Source: a virus. From it: a stretch of DNA of 36,812 bases. Positions within the stretch are counted from its first letter, which is position 1; each line of letters opens with the position of its first letter. Position numbers and translations under genes: made by a program. Positions 7,871-14,381 of this stretch are shown piece after piece. The DNA lies in IMG/VR virus record IMGVR_UViG_3300030106_001714, positions 1 to 36,812 of that record. One strand, given 5' to 3'. The notes under the pieces are model-generated. The model was not told the origin of the DNA. It ran no database searches and saw nothing but the letters and a program-made list of their open reading frames with translations.

Positions 7871-7961
7871 TATGAACTCCTTTGTTTGTATTAATGGAAA
7901 GCGGCAAGCCGCCCCTCATCAAGCTAATTAATATTGTTAATTAGATACTACACTCAAGGAA
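7871..7961 (-). promoter_or_regulatory. Intergenic region with inverted repeats and a possible late promoter
   Basis: This 91-base gap separates the accessory cassette from the 238-aa virion gene. It holds a perfect inverted repeat (CTAATTAA at 7924-7931, TTAATTAG at 7937-7944, five-base loop) and a short GC hairpin GCGGC-AA-GCCGC near 7904-7915. On the minus strand TTGAGT near 7951-7956, followed about 17 bases later by ATATTA, could be a weak sigma70-like promoter overlapping the repeat. Either a regulated restart of late transcription or a leaky terminator would fit; the sequence alone does not decide. Confidence 0.35.
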
Positions 7962-8450
7962 TTACTTTAGCAAGTGAAGAGAGTCTAAAATATCGAGCGT
8001 TTCTTTAGGGTCTTTGTGCAATATTCCAACACCGCCAGCCTCCTCCCAGTGCTCAATGTTAGACTTTTTATCGTCTATCAGAACATGGTTTGGCCTAGCA
8101 AATATCTTTTTGTCTTTACCTTTTAAAGTAGATGATACTACCACGCTTGGACAAACATATTGTCTTATCCACTCGGTCTTGTCTGCAACCACTAAAGGCC
8201 TGTTGATTAAACCAGAGCAAGTTAGGATTTCCCAGGGCAGGTTAGAATCTTTTACCCAGGCAATTAGATCTAACGCCCCTGGCATGTAAGGCAAGTTTCT
8301 AAATAACCTTTTGTTAGTAAACTCTACCTTGCGATGATCGTAAGTTTGCTCGTTCCACAGGGGCCCGTTAAGAAAGTCTGGGCCTTGGACGCCTGTAACG
8401 AAGTCAGCTAAAACTCCGTCCATGTCTAAATAAATTTTACCTAATGACAC
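7962..8450 (-). CDS. HAD-superfamily 5'(3')-deoxyribonucleotidase-like phosphatase
   Basis: The protein removes phosphate from (deoxy)nucleoside monophosphates if it acts like its family, feeding nucleotide salvage in the cytoplasm. HAD motif I is clear (IYLDMDGVLADF, nucleophile Asp near residue 9), motif II is in EILTCSG, and the C-terminal acidic motif is VLIDDKKSNIEHWEEAGG. Length (162 residues) fits the compact nucleotidase group. I choose a GTG start at 8450 with GAGAGG seven bases upstream. A longer ATG start at 8492 would overlap the upstream gene by 56 bases and add an unrelated Lys-rich tail. It is the last gene of the accessory cassette. Confidence 0.75.
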   Translation of the reverse strand: MSLGKIYLDMDGVLADFVTGVQGPDFLNGPLWNEQTYDHRKVEFTNKRLFRNLPYMPGALDLIAWVKDSNLPWEILTCSGLINRPLVVADKTEWIRQYVCPSVVVSSTLKGKDKKIFARPNHVLIDDKKSNIEHWEEAGGVGILHKDPKETLDILDSLHLLK

Positions 8451-8772
8451 TACGCAACCTCTCTTTTTTTTCGGGTATAAAACTTTGGTCAATCAACGCT
8501 TCAACCTCTTCATCCGTTAATCCTTGTTTTTTGTTCCAAGCATCTATTTTTACTTGGTCCCAGTTTGCATAATCGTTATTCTTAGAATCATTAAGAGATA
8601 TATAACCTCTCATGCTGGCTTTAGAAGAATCAGTAAGCGGAATATAACCTCTCATAAAATCAACCACGGCAACAGTGCCTTTTAAACCATACTCAGTGCC
8701 ATCGTAGATAGCGACTCTTTTGCCGTGCTTTTTTTTGGCGCCAGCAAACCAATCTAAATTTTTAATATCCAT
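8437..8772 (-). CDS. Accessory protein with a 14-residue internal duplication
   Basis: A 111-residue protein of unknown function. It contains two adjacent 14-residue units, MRGYIPLTDSSKAS and MRGYISLNDSKNND, supported by an exact 14-base DNA repeat (8600-8613 and 8642-8655, 42 bases apart). The segment HGKRVAIYDG ... VAVVDFMRGYIPLTD resembles EGKRVALVND ... FAVTDYEGGYIKLRD in the first rightward gene of the early side (32931-33275), so the two are probable paralogues. Start ATG at 8772 overlaps the previous stop (TAATGG) with AAGGAGGTG just upstream. The C-terminus overlaps the nucleotidase start by 14 bases. Confidence 0.6.
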   Translation of the reverse strand: MDIKNLDWFAGAKKKHGKRVAIYDGTEYGLKGTVAVVDFMRGYIPLTDSSKASMRGYISLNDSKNNDYANWDQVKIDAWNKKQGLTDEEVEALIDQSFIPEKKERLRSVIR

Positions 8773-8942
8773 TACGCCACCTCCTTTAAAATTAATTCTT
8801 CTTCATGGACACATACATCGCCAACATGTCTTTGGCCTCTCCAAAGTCTTACTTCAACCATTTTGTCTGTGTAGTATCTCAAAACATAAGACTCATGGTT
8901 TCCATTACAAATCACATTATCTCCACTTTTAAATTTAGCCAC
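8772..8942 (-). CDS. Small accessory protein ending in KEVA, GTG start
   Basis: A 56-residue protein beginning at a GTG that overlaps the previous stop (TAGTG). It reads MAKFKSGDNVICNGNHESYV, then KMVEVRLWRGQRHVGDVCVH and ends LILKEVA. FKSGDxVxCNGN and MVEVRLWxGxRHVGDVCV are blocks I recall from small plasmid- and phage-borne proteins of unknown function. The predicted fold is a small beta barrel. Its last codons AAG GAG GTG GCG carry the ribosome site for the next gene. It is one of four or five genes in a row built this way. Confidence 0.65.
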   Translation of the reverse strand: MAKFKSGDNVICNGNHESYVLRYYTDKMVEVRLWRGQRHVGDVCVHEEELILKEVA

Positions 8943-9217
8943 TACGCCACCTCCTTATATTCATAGTTTGGATAATATCTTATGTGACAATTCTCTTGAT
9001 ACTTTTGTTTGAACTTTGGCAACTTGCCGTATTTTTCTTTGTAAGCCAAGACAAAAACACCTAAGTCACAATCTTCTTCTAAGTAAGCCATGCCGCCACA
9101 CAAATAGCTGTAACCAGTAATCTTGTCAGCAATTCCTAGCTCAACCAAATTGCCTAAAGGCACGGCCAACCAGCCATGCCCAGGATCCTCGTAAAATGTG
9201 TAAGTTTTGTTTTCCAT
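8942..9217 (-). CDS. Plasmid/phage accessory protein of the DPGHGWLAV type
   Basis: A 91-residue protein with FYEDPGHGWLAVPLGNLVEL, GIADKITGYSYLCGG and YLEEDCDLGVFVLAYKEKYG, ending YKEVA. This set of blocks matches a small family I recall from plasmids and phages. It is often found beside antirestriction and other establishment genes and has no known function. The gene starts at a TAATGG overlap and ends in a TAGTGG overlap with the next gene. Probable role is an early accessory function in the host; inferred only from the company it keeps. Confidence 0.65.
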   Translation of the reverse strand: MENKTYTFYEDPGHGWLAVPLGNLVELGIADKITGYSYLCGGMAYLEEDCDLGVFVLAYKEKYGKLPKFKQKYQENCHIRYYPNYEYKEVA

Positions 9218-9636
9218 TACGCCACCTCCTTATCAGTTCCTTCAAAACCAAATATTGGGTCATTGACCTTTCTAATATCTTTCACAAACTCATCAAAGTC
9301 ATGCGCTTGTTGTTCTTTACCCTCAAAGAACTCTCTATCGACTATTTCCCAATCTCCACCTATAACGTAAACTCCGTTATCGTAATTATCAGTATCAAGT
9401 CTGCCGTATCTGCCAACACCCAATGATAAGGTCCCGCCAAAATAGTTACCTATTAATTGAGCCAACCTTGCAATTCCATAACTTGAATCACCTGCACATC
9501 TTATGCCGTATAACTTAGCTACATGAAGGAACGGCTCAACACTGTCCCTGCCACCGTTCCAATGTAAATATAAAGAGTCCCAATTCTCTTTTGGCACATT
9601 ATCTTGTTTGATTGTAATAACTGCTCTGTTACCCAT
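9217..9636 (-). CDS. Accessory protein of the MGNRAVI..HWNGG type
   Basis: A 139-residue protein opening MGNRAVITIKQDNVPKENWD and SLYLHWNGGRDSVEPFLHVA, later GVYVIGGDWEIVDREFF, and ending TDKEVA. I recall this family from plasmids and temperate phages as an uncharacterised conserved protein. The gene at 33272-33709 opens MSTRAVYTFK with HVYKHHDGYPKGG, a related layout, and may be a distant paralogue. Both junctions are TAATGG overlaps with AAGGAGGTG ribosome sites embedded in the upstream coding end. Confidence 0.65.
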   Translation of the reverse strand: MGNRAVITIKQDNVPKENWDSLYLHWNGGRDSVEPFLHVAKLYGIRCAGDSSYGIARLAQLIGNYFGGTLSLGVGRYGRLDTDNYDNGVYVIGGDWEIVDREFFEGKEQQAHDFDEFVKDIRKVNDPIFGFEGTDKEVA

Positions 9637-10118
9637 TACGCCACCTCCTTATTTTTTAAGATTTGTTTGAACCCGAAGTCGTCAACCAAGAAGTAATCTC
9701 CGTTAGGATCTTCAACAATGTCACCGACGCTCAAGCTATGAAAGTCAGCGTATTCTTTTGTGTTGCCCTCTTTGTCTTTGTAAGTTTTCATGCCGTAATC
9801 AAACACATGGTTTTCATAGACAATATCAGTTTCCTTATCTTCATCGTAGAAACCGTGATTTAAGACTCTGAACACATCCTCAAGATCTTGGATCTTGAAA
9901 GGCTTGTCACCTTCAACTAAGCCACCGTCTACTTTTACCTGGACTACTTGAGTATAGTATTTGAATTTGGCGTCGTCCCACTTTTCAAATCCTCTGTAAG
10001 CGTCTTGGCTTGCCTCATACTCTGGGTATTTTTTACCAGCCTCAATGTGGCCAACCTTGTTTACTAGATTTCTAATTTCTTTTGGAATCTTAATTTGATG
10101 CACTTTGTAAGTTTCCAT
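9636..10118 (-). CDS. Accessory protein with FHSLSVGDIV...YFLVDDFGFKQI motif
   Basis: A 160-residue protein. The C-terminal part has a block (DFHSLSVGDIVEDPNGDYFL, VDDFGFKQIL) of the type I recall at the ends of plasmid and phage accessory proteins (YodL-like and related small domains), where SLSVGDIV is followed by a strand and G-F/W. The N-terminal two thirds are charged, with METYKVHQIKIPKEIRNLVN. It ends KNKEVA over the shared 18-base junction. Function is unknown; membership in an establishment or anti-defence set is a guess from neighbours. Confidence 0.6.
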   Translation of the reverse strand: METYKVHQIKIPKEIRNLVNKVGHIEAGKKYPEYEASQDAYRGFEKWDDAKFKYYTQVVQVKVDGGLVEGDKPFKIQDLEDVFRVLNHGFYDEDKETDIVYENHVFDYGMKTYKDKEGNTKEYADFHSLSVGDIVEDPNGDYFLVDDFGFKQILKNKEVA

Positions 10119-10327
10119 TACGCCACCACCTCAATAATATCTTCAACATAAACACTACCTATTTCGTCAAACAACCCTATATCAGAGCCTTTTACATCAA
10201 CAAGCAAAGTTTTTTTAAAACCTTTACCTTGTTTTATACTTTCAAGTGCTGTCGCCCTTGTTGGAATACCTAACTGTTTAGTAATCAGCTTGGTCCCTTT
10301 TTTAATAGTTTCAAATCCTTTTATCAT
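10118..10327 (-). CDS. First gene of the accessory cassette, unknown function
   Basis: A 69-residue basic protein starting at the ATG at 10327 (MIKGFETIKKGTKLITKQLG). I prefer this over the upstream ATG at 10366 because AGGGAGGG lies just upstream and the bases between form a leader shared with two other promoters. The protein ends EDIIEVVA with the codons GAG GTG GTG GCG TAA, a variant of the KEVA junction. It probably forms a small beta-barrel (LLVDVKGSDIGLFDEIGSVY). It directly follows the promoter at 10373-10401. Confidence 0.6.
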   Translation of the reverse strand: MIKGFETIKKGTKLITKQLGIPTRATALESIKQGKGFKKTLLVDVKGSDIGLFDEIGSVYVEDIIEVVA

Positions 10328-10372
10328 TTTGCCCTCCCTGGCTTGTTTATTAATTTTACTTCCCACATGTCT

Positions 10373-10401
10373 AATATACTAAATATTGCACATATTTACA
10401 A
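10373..10401 (-). promoter_or_regulatory. Sigma70-like promoter A of the accessory cassette
   Basis: On the minus strand, TTGTAA (10396-10401) and TATATT (10373-10378) are 17 bases apart. The spacer begins ATATGTGC, and the following leader (GTGGGAAGTAAAATTAATAA, about 10349-10368) resembles those behind the promoters at 32793-32820 and 32855-32882. It lies directly downstream of the capsid-gene terminator, so it can start independent transcription of the cassette. Confidence 0.6.
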
Positions 10402-10436
10402 GTTTTTATACATATTATTTGTAATTAATTTAGGCC

Positions 10437-10462
10437 AAAAAAAAGGGCCCTGGTGGGCCCTT
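10437..10462 (-). terminator. Intrinsic terminator after the major capsid gene
   Basis: On the minus strand the perfect stem AAGGGCCC-ACCA-GGGCCCTT is followed by a T run (plus-strand A run 10437-10444). It lies 45 bases after the capsid stop codon and immediately before promoter A. This separates the head operon from the accessory cassette. Confidence 0.9.
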
Positions 10463-10506
10463 AATTTGAAATACTTGAGTTATAAACGGTATTTCAGTCG
10501 TTCTAT

Positions 10507-11424
10507 TTACGCACCTTGTGAACCAAAGATTCCTCTCCAATCAGAGAAACCAAATGAATATCTTTCACGCGCTTTGTAACGAATGTTACCAGTTGAGAAA
10601 TCTGGTTCCATGGATGTTTCCATGCCAGTTCTCTGGAACATTTTAAGGCCATCGCCCATTGCTGTTACAGAAGTTAAGATGAAGTATGCGTCTGGATCAT
10701 TCAGATAATGGTTTACTGAATAGCCGCCAGGAAGAACACCTGTGTTCTTAATAGCGTTCAAGTCATTATCAGAAGTTCCAGTTCTACCTGGTGAATTAAG
10801 AATCCTATCAGCAACAAATACTAATTGTGGTGGCACGATTAGTTTGTCAGCTTGAACAGAGATTGTTAATCCCTTGTCATCTGTGAAAGTTGAGATACTA
10901 ATTAAATCGTCCTCTAATGAAGTTTCATTAAGGTCGGCCATAGTTGTTTGTCTATTAGCCGCTGTTCCACCACCTGCAAGTGGGTGAGCAGTGTTAATTA
11001 ATGAAACACCGTCTCCTCCAGTAAAGCTGGATGAGAAAGCATTATTGAGAACGTCCGCACCTTTAACCTCTTTGGTATGAGCCATAGATTTTGCTAGTGC
11101 TTTAACGTATCTTTTCCCGAGTGAGTCGTAAAGGTTATCTTCAACAGCCTCTTCTGTTAGAGCAAACGCTAACGCCACTGTATCGTGGGTGTAACGTGCA
11201 CTGAAACTTTCAGACGCGTTGTCAAAGACTACTCCTTGACCTTCGGTTTTAGTCGGCGCAGATCCGAAGCCAGTAATTAATACTTCTTCTTCAAAGGCAC
11301 GGTTGGAATCTTCAATAGTGAAGATCTCTTCGTATTCACGATCGTATTCATCATAGTTAAGACCAAATAATGAATTCAGACCTGGTTCTAGCTCTTTAGC
11401 TAGTTGAGCTCTTGATATTGCCAT
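10507..11424 (-). CDS. Major capsid protein (HK97-fold type)
   Basis: A 305-residue protein with the features of an HK97-fold major head protein: an N-terminal arm (MAISRAQLAKELEPGLNSLF), an acidic E-loop-like region, SLINTAHPLAGGGTAANRQ in the middle, and a C-terminal RYSFGFSDWRGIFGSQG. It resembles the Mu gpT-like branch more than P22 coat. It follows the scaffold and a 195-aa decoration-like gene in the order typical of head operons and is followed by a strong terminator, expected for the most abundant protein. Start is set by AGGAG upstream of the ATG at 11424. Processing cannot be judged. Confidence 0.85.
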   Translation of the reverse strand: MAISRAQLAKELEPGLNSLFGLNYDEYDREYEEIFTIEDSNRAFEEEVLITGFGSAPTKTEGQGVVFDNASESFSARYTHDTVALAFALTEEAVEDNLYDSLGKRYVKALAKSMAHTKEVKGADVLNNAFSSSFTGGDGVSLINTAHPLAGGGTAANRQTTMADLNETSLEDDLISISTFTDDKGLTISVQADKLIVPPQLVFVADRILNSPGRTGTSDNDLNAIKNTGVLPGGYSVNHYLNDPDAYFILTSVTAMGDGLKMFQRTGMETSMEPDFSTGNIRYKARERYSFGFSDWRGIFGSQGA

Positions 11425-11434
11425 TATTTACTCC

Positions 11435-12022
11435 TTACGCTAGGCCAGCACCTTTCTGCCCCATGATGTGGTTTTGAATCACACAAAGAACATTGGTGTT
11501 GCTTGATGCTACGTCATCGTTATCGGGATCCTGGGAGATATCAATTGCCTTGAGAGGTAACGTTGCGGTCGTAGCACCAGTAGTTACGTCTAATTCAAGG
11601 TTTGACCTTCCAGACTTAGTATCGCCAACAGGTGAACCATCAACAATGTCGAAGTTACCGAACAGATCAGCTACAGGAAATGTATCGTCTGCTTGCACTT
11701 CAAACACCACGTTAGGGTCATCTATGACGCTTGCGATTATATCACTAGCAGAAATACTACCAGGATATGTGTTTTTGAAAACTTGCTCGCCTGTGGTTGG
11801 GTCAGTGTATTGAACACCGTTAAACACTCCGACAATCGGAACAGTACCAGTTGCGGTATGTCTGCCAATAACACCAGCTGTCAGTTGAGTTACCAAATCG
11901 CCTTGAAAAATTGGAGTTGTAGCTCCACTTGCGATTCTGTATCTTGATTGACCACCAGAGTATGGCGCTCCACCCATCATACGAACAGGTTTGCATCCAA
12001 ATGCGCTATCACTATTAGCCAT
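11435..12022 (-). CDS. Capsid-associated (decoration-like) structural protein
   Basis: A 195-residue beta-rich protein opening MANSDSAFGCKPVRMMGGAP, then FQGDLVTQLTAGVIG and TVPIVGVFNGVQYTDPTTGE. The GDLV ... GVFNGVQY pattern is one I recall in proteins encoded directly before major capsid genes of marine phages. They are likely decoration or minor head proteins. It lies 10 bases upstream of the capsid gene. No signal peptide, no membrane segment. Confidence 0.65.
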   Translation of the reverse strand: MANSDSAFGCKPVRMMGGAPYSGGQSRYRIASGATTPIFQGDLVTQLTAGVIGRHTATGTVPIVGVFNGVQYTDPTTGEQVFKNTYPGSISASDIIASVIDDPNVVFEVQADDTFPVADLFGNFDIVDGSPVGDTKSGRSNLELDVTTGATTATLPLKAIDISQDPDNDDVASSNTNVLCVIQNHIMGQKGAGLA

Positions 12023-12044
12023 TTTTCGCTCCTATTATATGTTG

Positions 12045-12518
12045 TTACTTTTTCCCAAAAGTAACATTAGACTCCCTTTTTGAATCATACTGCACATAAC
12101 GGCTATCTTTACGCGACTCATTGAACATGTTGTTATCCAGTGCCTCACGTTTTTTAGCTGTTTGACCCTCATAATAAGCATTACGCTCATTCTTGGTCTC
12201 CACAGGAATCTTCGCTAAAAGTAGTCCATCGTTATAAACTATGCCAGCGTGTCTGCCTTCTTCCATAGTAGGTAAGACAAATTCTGTAGGTAAATCAGTG
12301 CCTCTTACGAGTTCCCAACCTTCCCTTAGTCTTTTACTTACATTACTTCTATCCTCTTGGCCCAGCATGGATTCTCTTATCCAACGATATTCATATCCTT
12401 CTGGTGGTGTAGGGGTTTCTAGCTTTCTAACTGGCCTCCATGGTTGTCTACGAGTAGTATTAGCGTGACTCTCGGATTCACGGGATTGTCTGGTTGTAGT
12501 TACTTTTTCTTCGTTCAT
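12045..12518 (-). CDS. Conserved head-module protein between scaffold and capsid genes
   Basis: A 157-residue highly charged protein. After a disordered Arg/Thr-rich start comes PPEGYEYRWIRESMLGQEDR, then NVSKRLREGWELVRGTDLP, GIVYNDGLLLAKIP, and a basic tail ending in VTFGKK. I recall this layout (EGYEYRWVR ... RLREGWEPVR ... GLLLAKIPVE) from marine phages, always in this position and without a function. It overlaps the scaffold gene by four bases (ATGA). A head-assembly accessory role is likely. Confidence 0.6.
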   Translation of the reverse strand: MNEEKVTTTRQSRESESHANTTRRQPWRPVRKLETPTPPEGYEYRWIRESMLGQEDRSNVSKRLREGWELVRGTDLPTEFVLPTMEEGRHAGIVYNDGLLLAKIPVETKNERNAYYEGQTAKKREALDNNMFNESRKDSRYVQYDSKRESNVTFGKK

Positions 12519-13465
12519 TTTGCCTCCCTGTTGGCTATTTTTTGTTTTTCTTTAGCAACAGATTTCAACCACGCATCTTCCGTCATATTGTGTGGTTTTA
12601 ATCCTCTGAGACGCTCAACTTCTGATTTAGAGAAAGTTACACCGTTCTTTTTGCCTTGTGTTTTTTGTCGACCTCCCACAGAGGTTGAGGCGACTCTTTG
12701 CACAGCGGGTCTACCTTCTGATTGCTCGACATTATCACCAGATTGTTGAAGATCTGGATAAACTTTATAAACGCGACTATTAAGCTGGTCATAGTATTCT
12801 TGTGAGTCAGCCTCATAGCCTTCGTTAATTAAATTAAAATGAGTAAAGTACGCAAACTGCGTAGCTTGTTGATTGGTTGGGTCCGAATCATCACCGTACC
12901 AAGAGTTTTCTGAGTGCCATTCTTTGGCCTCTCTTGAAGGCTCTGGTTGCGATTGTGCTTGCGCTACTTGCTCTGGTTGTTGCACAGGCTGTGGATTTTG
13001 AAAATTTTGTTGTTCTGCTTGTTGTTTTGCGATTTTGAGTTTTTCTTTTTGAATACTTAAATCACTTTTTAAGGTGTCAGCCTTACTTATTAATTCAGCG
13101 TCATTAGATTGTATTGCTTTTTTATACAAATCATCGGCCTGTAATTGCTTGGCCTCTAAAGCCTCTTCTTCTTTAACTAAAAGTTGGGCCTTAGTTTCTT
13201 GTGCTTGTTTTAACACGCTTGCTGTTTCCATTTCTTTCTGGGCCAGCATGTGCTCTAACCTAGCCGCTTTTTCTTCTGCGGCCCTGTTACGCTCATTCAG
13301 TTTGTTAATTCTTTTTGATACACCTTTTGTGTAATTTTCTAACTCATCATCCGTAGAAACAGGTTCAGCTTTGGCCTCTGCGGTTTCTACTTGATCTACT
13401 ACCTCTACTTCTAACTCTTCGGCCTCTGGCTGAACAGCTTGAGCATTTTCTTGTTCATTCATCAT
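12515..13465 (-). CDS. Capsid scaffolding protein (putative)
   Basis: A 316-residue protein, very acidic at the N-terminus and strongly coiled-coil at about residues 50-165 (Lys, Glu, Ala and Gln heptads), then a Gln/Pro-rich linker, with a basic C-terminal helix ending near WLKSVAKEKQKIANREAK. An acidic coiled rod with a basic C-terminal end that contacts coat subunits is characteristic of T7 gp9- and P22-type scaffolds. Position two genes before the major capsid gene agrees. It overlaps both neighbours by four bases. Confidence 0.7.
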   Translation of the reverse strand: MMNEQENAQAVQPEAEELEVEVVDQVETAEAKAEPVSTDDELENYTKGVSKRINKLNERNRAAEEKAARLEHMLAQKEMETASVLKQAQETKAQLLVKEEEALEAKQLQADDLYKKAIQSNDAELISKADTLKSDLSIQKEKLKIAKQQAEQQNFQNPQPVQQPEQVAQAQSQPEPSREAKEWHSENSWYGDDSDPTNQQATQFAYFTHFNLINEGYEADSQEYYDQLNSRVYKVYPDLQQSGDNVEQSEGRPAVQRVASTSVGGRQKTQGKKNGVTFSKSEVERLRGLKPHNMTEDAWLKSVAKEKQKIANREAK

Positions 13466-13881
13466 AAACTCACTATGTCATCTGGGTTGAGAATGGTGGC
13501 TATAACCTCATCATCATTGATAATTCTAACCTCCGCACCATCTTCAAGTTTAAACCTAGAGCCAGAGTAGCGCCCTATTAAAACCCATTGTTTTTCTTCG
13601 CACCATGGCTTATCACCGTATCTTGCTTTATCGTTATAGCACTGCGGTCCCATTTTAACCACATAAGCCACGACGGTTGCCAGGGCCTCCCTATTTACTG
13701 TTTCTTTTGCTAATACTATACCGCCTTTGGTTTTTGCCTTACCTGCGTATGGTAATACCAACATTCTCCAACCCGTAGGTTGTGGCATGCGGTCTAAAAT
13801 TGATTTGTCTAAAAGTTCTGGATCCAAAATTCTTTCATCGGGGTCTATATATGCGTCTGCCACTTTTTTCGTTTCTGCCAT
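13462..13881 (-). CDS. GroES-like co-chaperonin (Cpn10 family)
   Basis: A 139-residue protein whose residues 35-139 follow the Cpn10 pattern: P-x-GWRMLVLP, then the mobile loop KTKGGIVLAKET, then ALATVVAYVVKMGPQ, VLIGRYSGSRFKLEDGAEV and INDDEVIATI. The loop keeps Gly-Gly-Ile-Val-Leu (IVL at 55-57), the residues by which GroES docks on GroEL. It is longer than cellular GroES (about 95 residues) through a 35-residue N-terminal extension and an insert around YNDKARYGDKPW. By analogy with T4 gp31 it would redirect host GroEL to fold the capsid protein. It is coupled to the scaffold gene by an ATGA overlap. Confidence 0.8.
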   Translation of the reverse strand: MAETKKVADAYIDPDERILDPELLDKSILDRMPQPTGWRMLVLPYAGKAKTKGGIVLAKETVNREALATVVAYVVKMGPQCYNDKARYGDKPWCEEKQWVLIGRYSGSRFKLEDGAEVRIINDDEVIATILNPDDIVSL

Positions 13882-13883
13882 TA

Positions 13884-14063
13884 TTAACCTTTATATATGT
13901 CGCTAAGTTCGTTTGCAATATAGTATAAAGCACTTAGCTCGCCTTGCAAATATTTATAATGTTCTATATCTTTTAAACCACCAGACATCAAAGTTTCTTG
14001 AATTTGCTTTTCGCGGTTTTCAATCAATTTTTTTACTCTATCGAGTAGGTCTATTTCATCCAT
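13884..14063 (-). CDS. Small helical head-module protein
   Basis: A 59-residue protein starting at the ATG at 14063, which overlaps the previous stop (TAATGG). It is a helical, charged protein with KKLIENREKQIQETLMSGGL, then KDIEHYKYLQGELSALYYI and ends IYKG. The middle (MSGGLKDxEHYKYLQGEL) is a pattern I recall from small phage proteins near capsid genes. Probably a two-helix assembly factor. Function not known. Confidence 0.65.
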   Translation of the reverse strand: MDEIDLLDRVKKLIENREKQIQETLMSGGLKDIEHYKYLQGELSALYYIANELSDIYKG

Positions 14064-14380
14064 TATTTTTTAGTTTTGGATTTTGCTGGTCTACCTCTTT
14101 TTTTTGCTGGCGCTTTTTTTGCTGTAGTTTTTTTGGGTGTTGCCTTTTTAACCTCTTTTTTCTTAGGTTCTGGCTTTGCCTCTACAACAGGTTTTGGGTT
14201 TGGAACAACGCCACCCGCATCAATTATTTTTTGTTTTGCGGCTATTCTTGCGTCACTGGCCTCTTTTTTTGCCTGCGCCGCCATAACAGCTTTTGCATTA
14301 TCCTGCATTTCTTGGGCCCGTTGTTTTGCTTTTTCATGTTTTAGCTTTGTTACAGCCTCAAGTTTATAAGATGTTGTCAT
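14063..14380 (-). CDS. Basic AT-hook / histone H1-like protein
   Basis: A 105-residue protein starting at the ATG at 14380 with AGGAGATAAT upstream; an upstream start at 14404 would run into the portal gene. Residues 1-60 are a charged helix rich in Lys, Ala and Gln. Residues 70-105 are a Lys/Pro/Ala tail of the histone H1 kind (KKATPKKTTAKKAPAKK) followed by an AT-hook core (KRGRPAKSK). This predicts binding in the minor groove of AT-rich DNA. It sits between the portal gene and the co-chaperonin gene, so it may act in packaging, genome condensation or head assembly. Confidence 0.65.
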   Translation of the reverse strand: MTTSYKLEAVTKLKHEKAKQRAQEMQDNAKAVMAAQAKKEASDARIAAKQKIIDAGGVVPNPKPVVEAKPEPKKKEVKKATPKKTTAKKAPAKKRGRPAKSKTKK

Positions 14381-14381
14381 A

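Larger units (their letters stand above)
8769..10132 (-). repeat. Five copies of an 18-bp gene-junction element
   Basis: The minus-strand element AAGGAGGTGGCGTAATGG occurs at 9633-9650 and 9214-9231 and 8769-8786 exactly. It occurs at 8939-8956 with one change (TAG for TAA) and at 10115-10132 with two or three changes at its start. It provides ribosome site, last codons (Lys-Glu-Val-Ala), stop and overlapping start in one block. The 12-base core GTGGCGTAATGG recurs on the plus strand at 33701-33712. Confidence 0.85.

Noticed and set aside
8769-10132. Regularly recurring 18-base elements as a CRISPR or att repeat
   Set aside because: Intervals are 170 to 480 bases and are filled by complete genes. 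The element is a gene junction.
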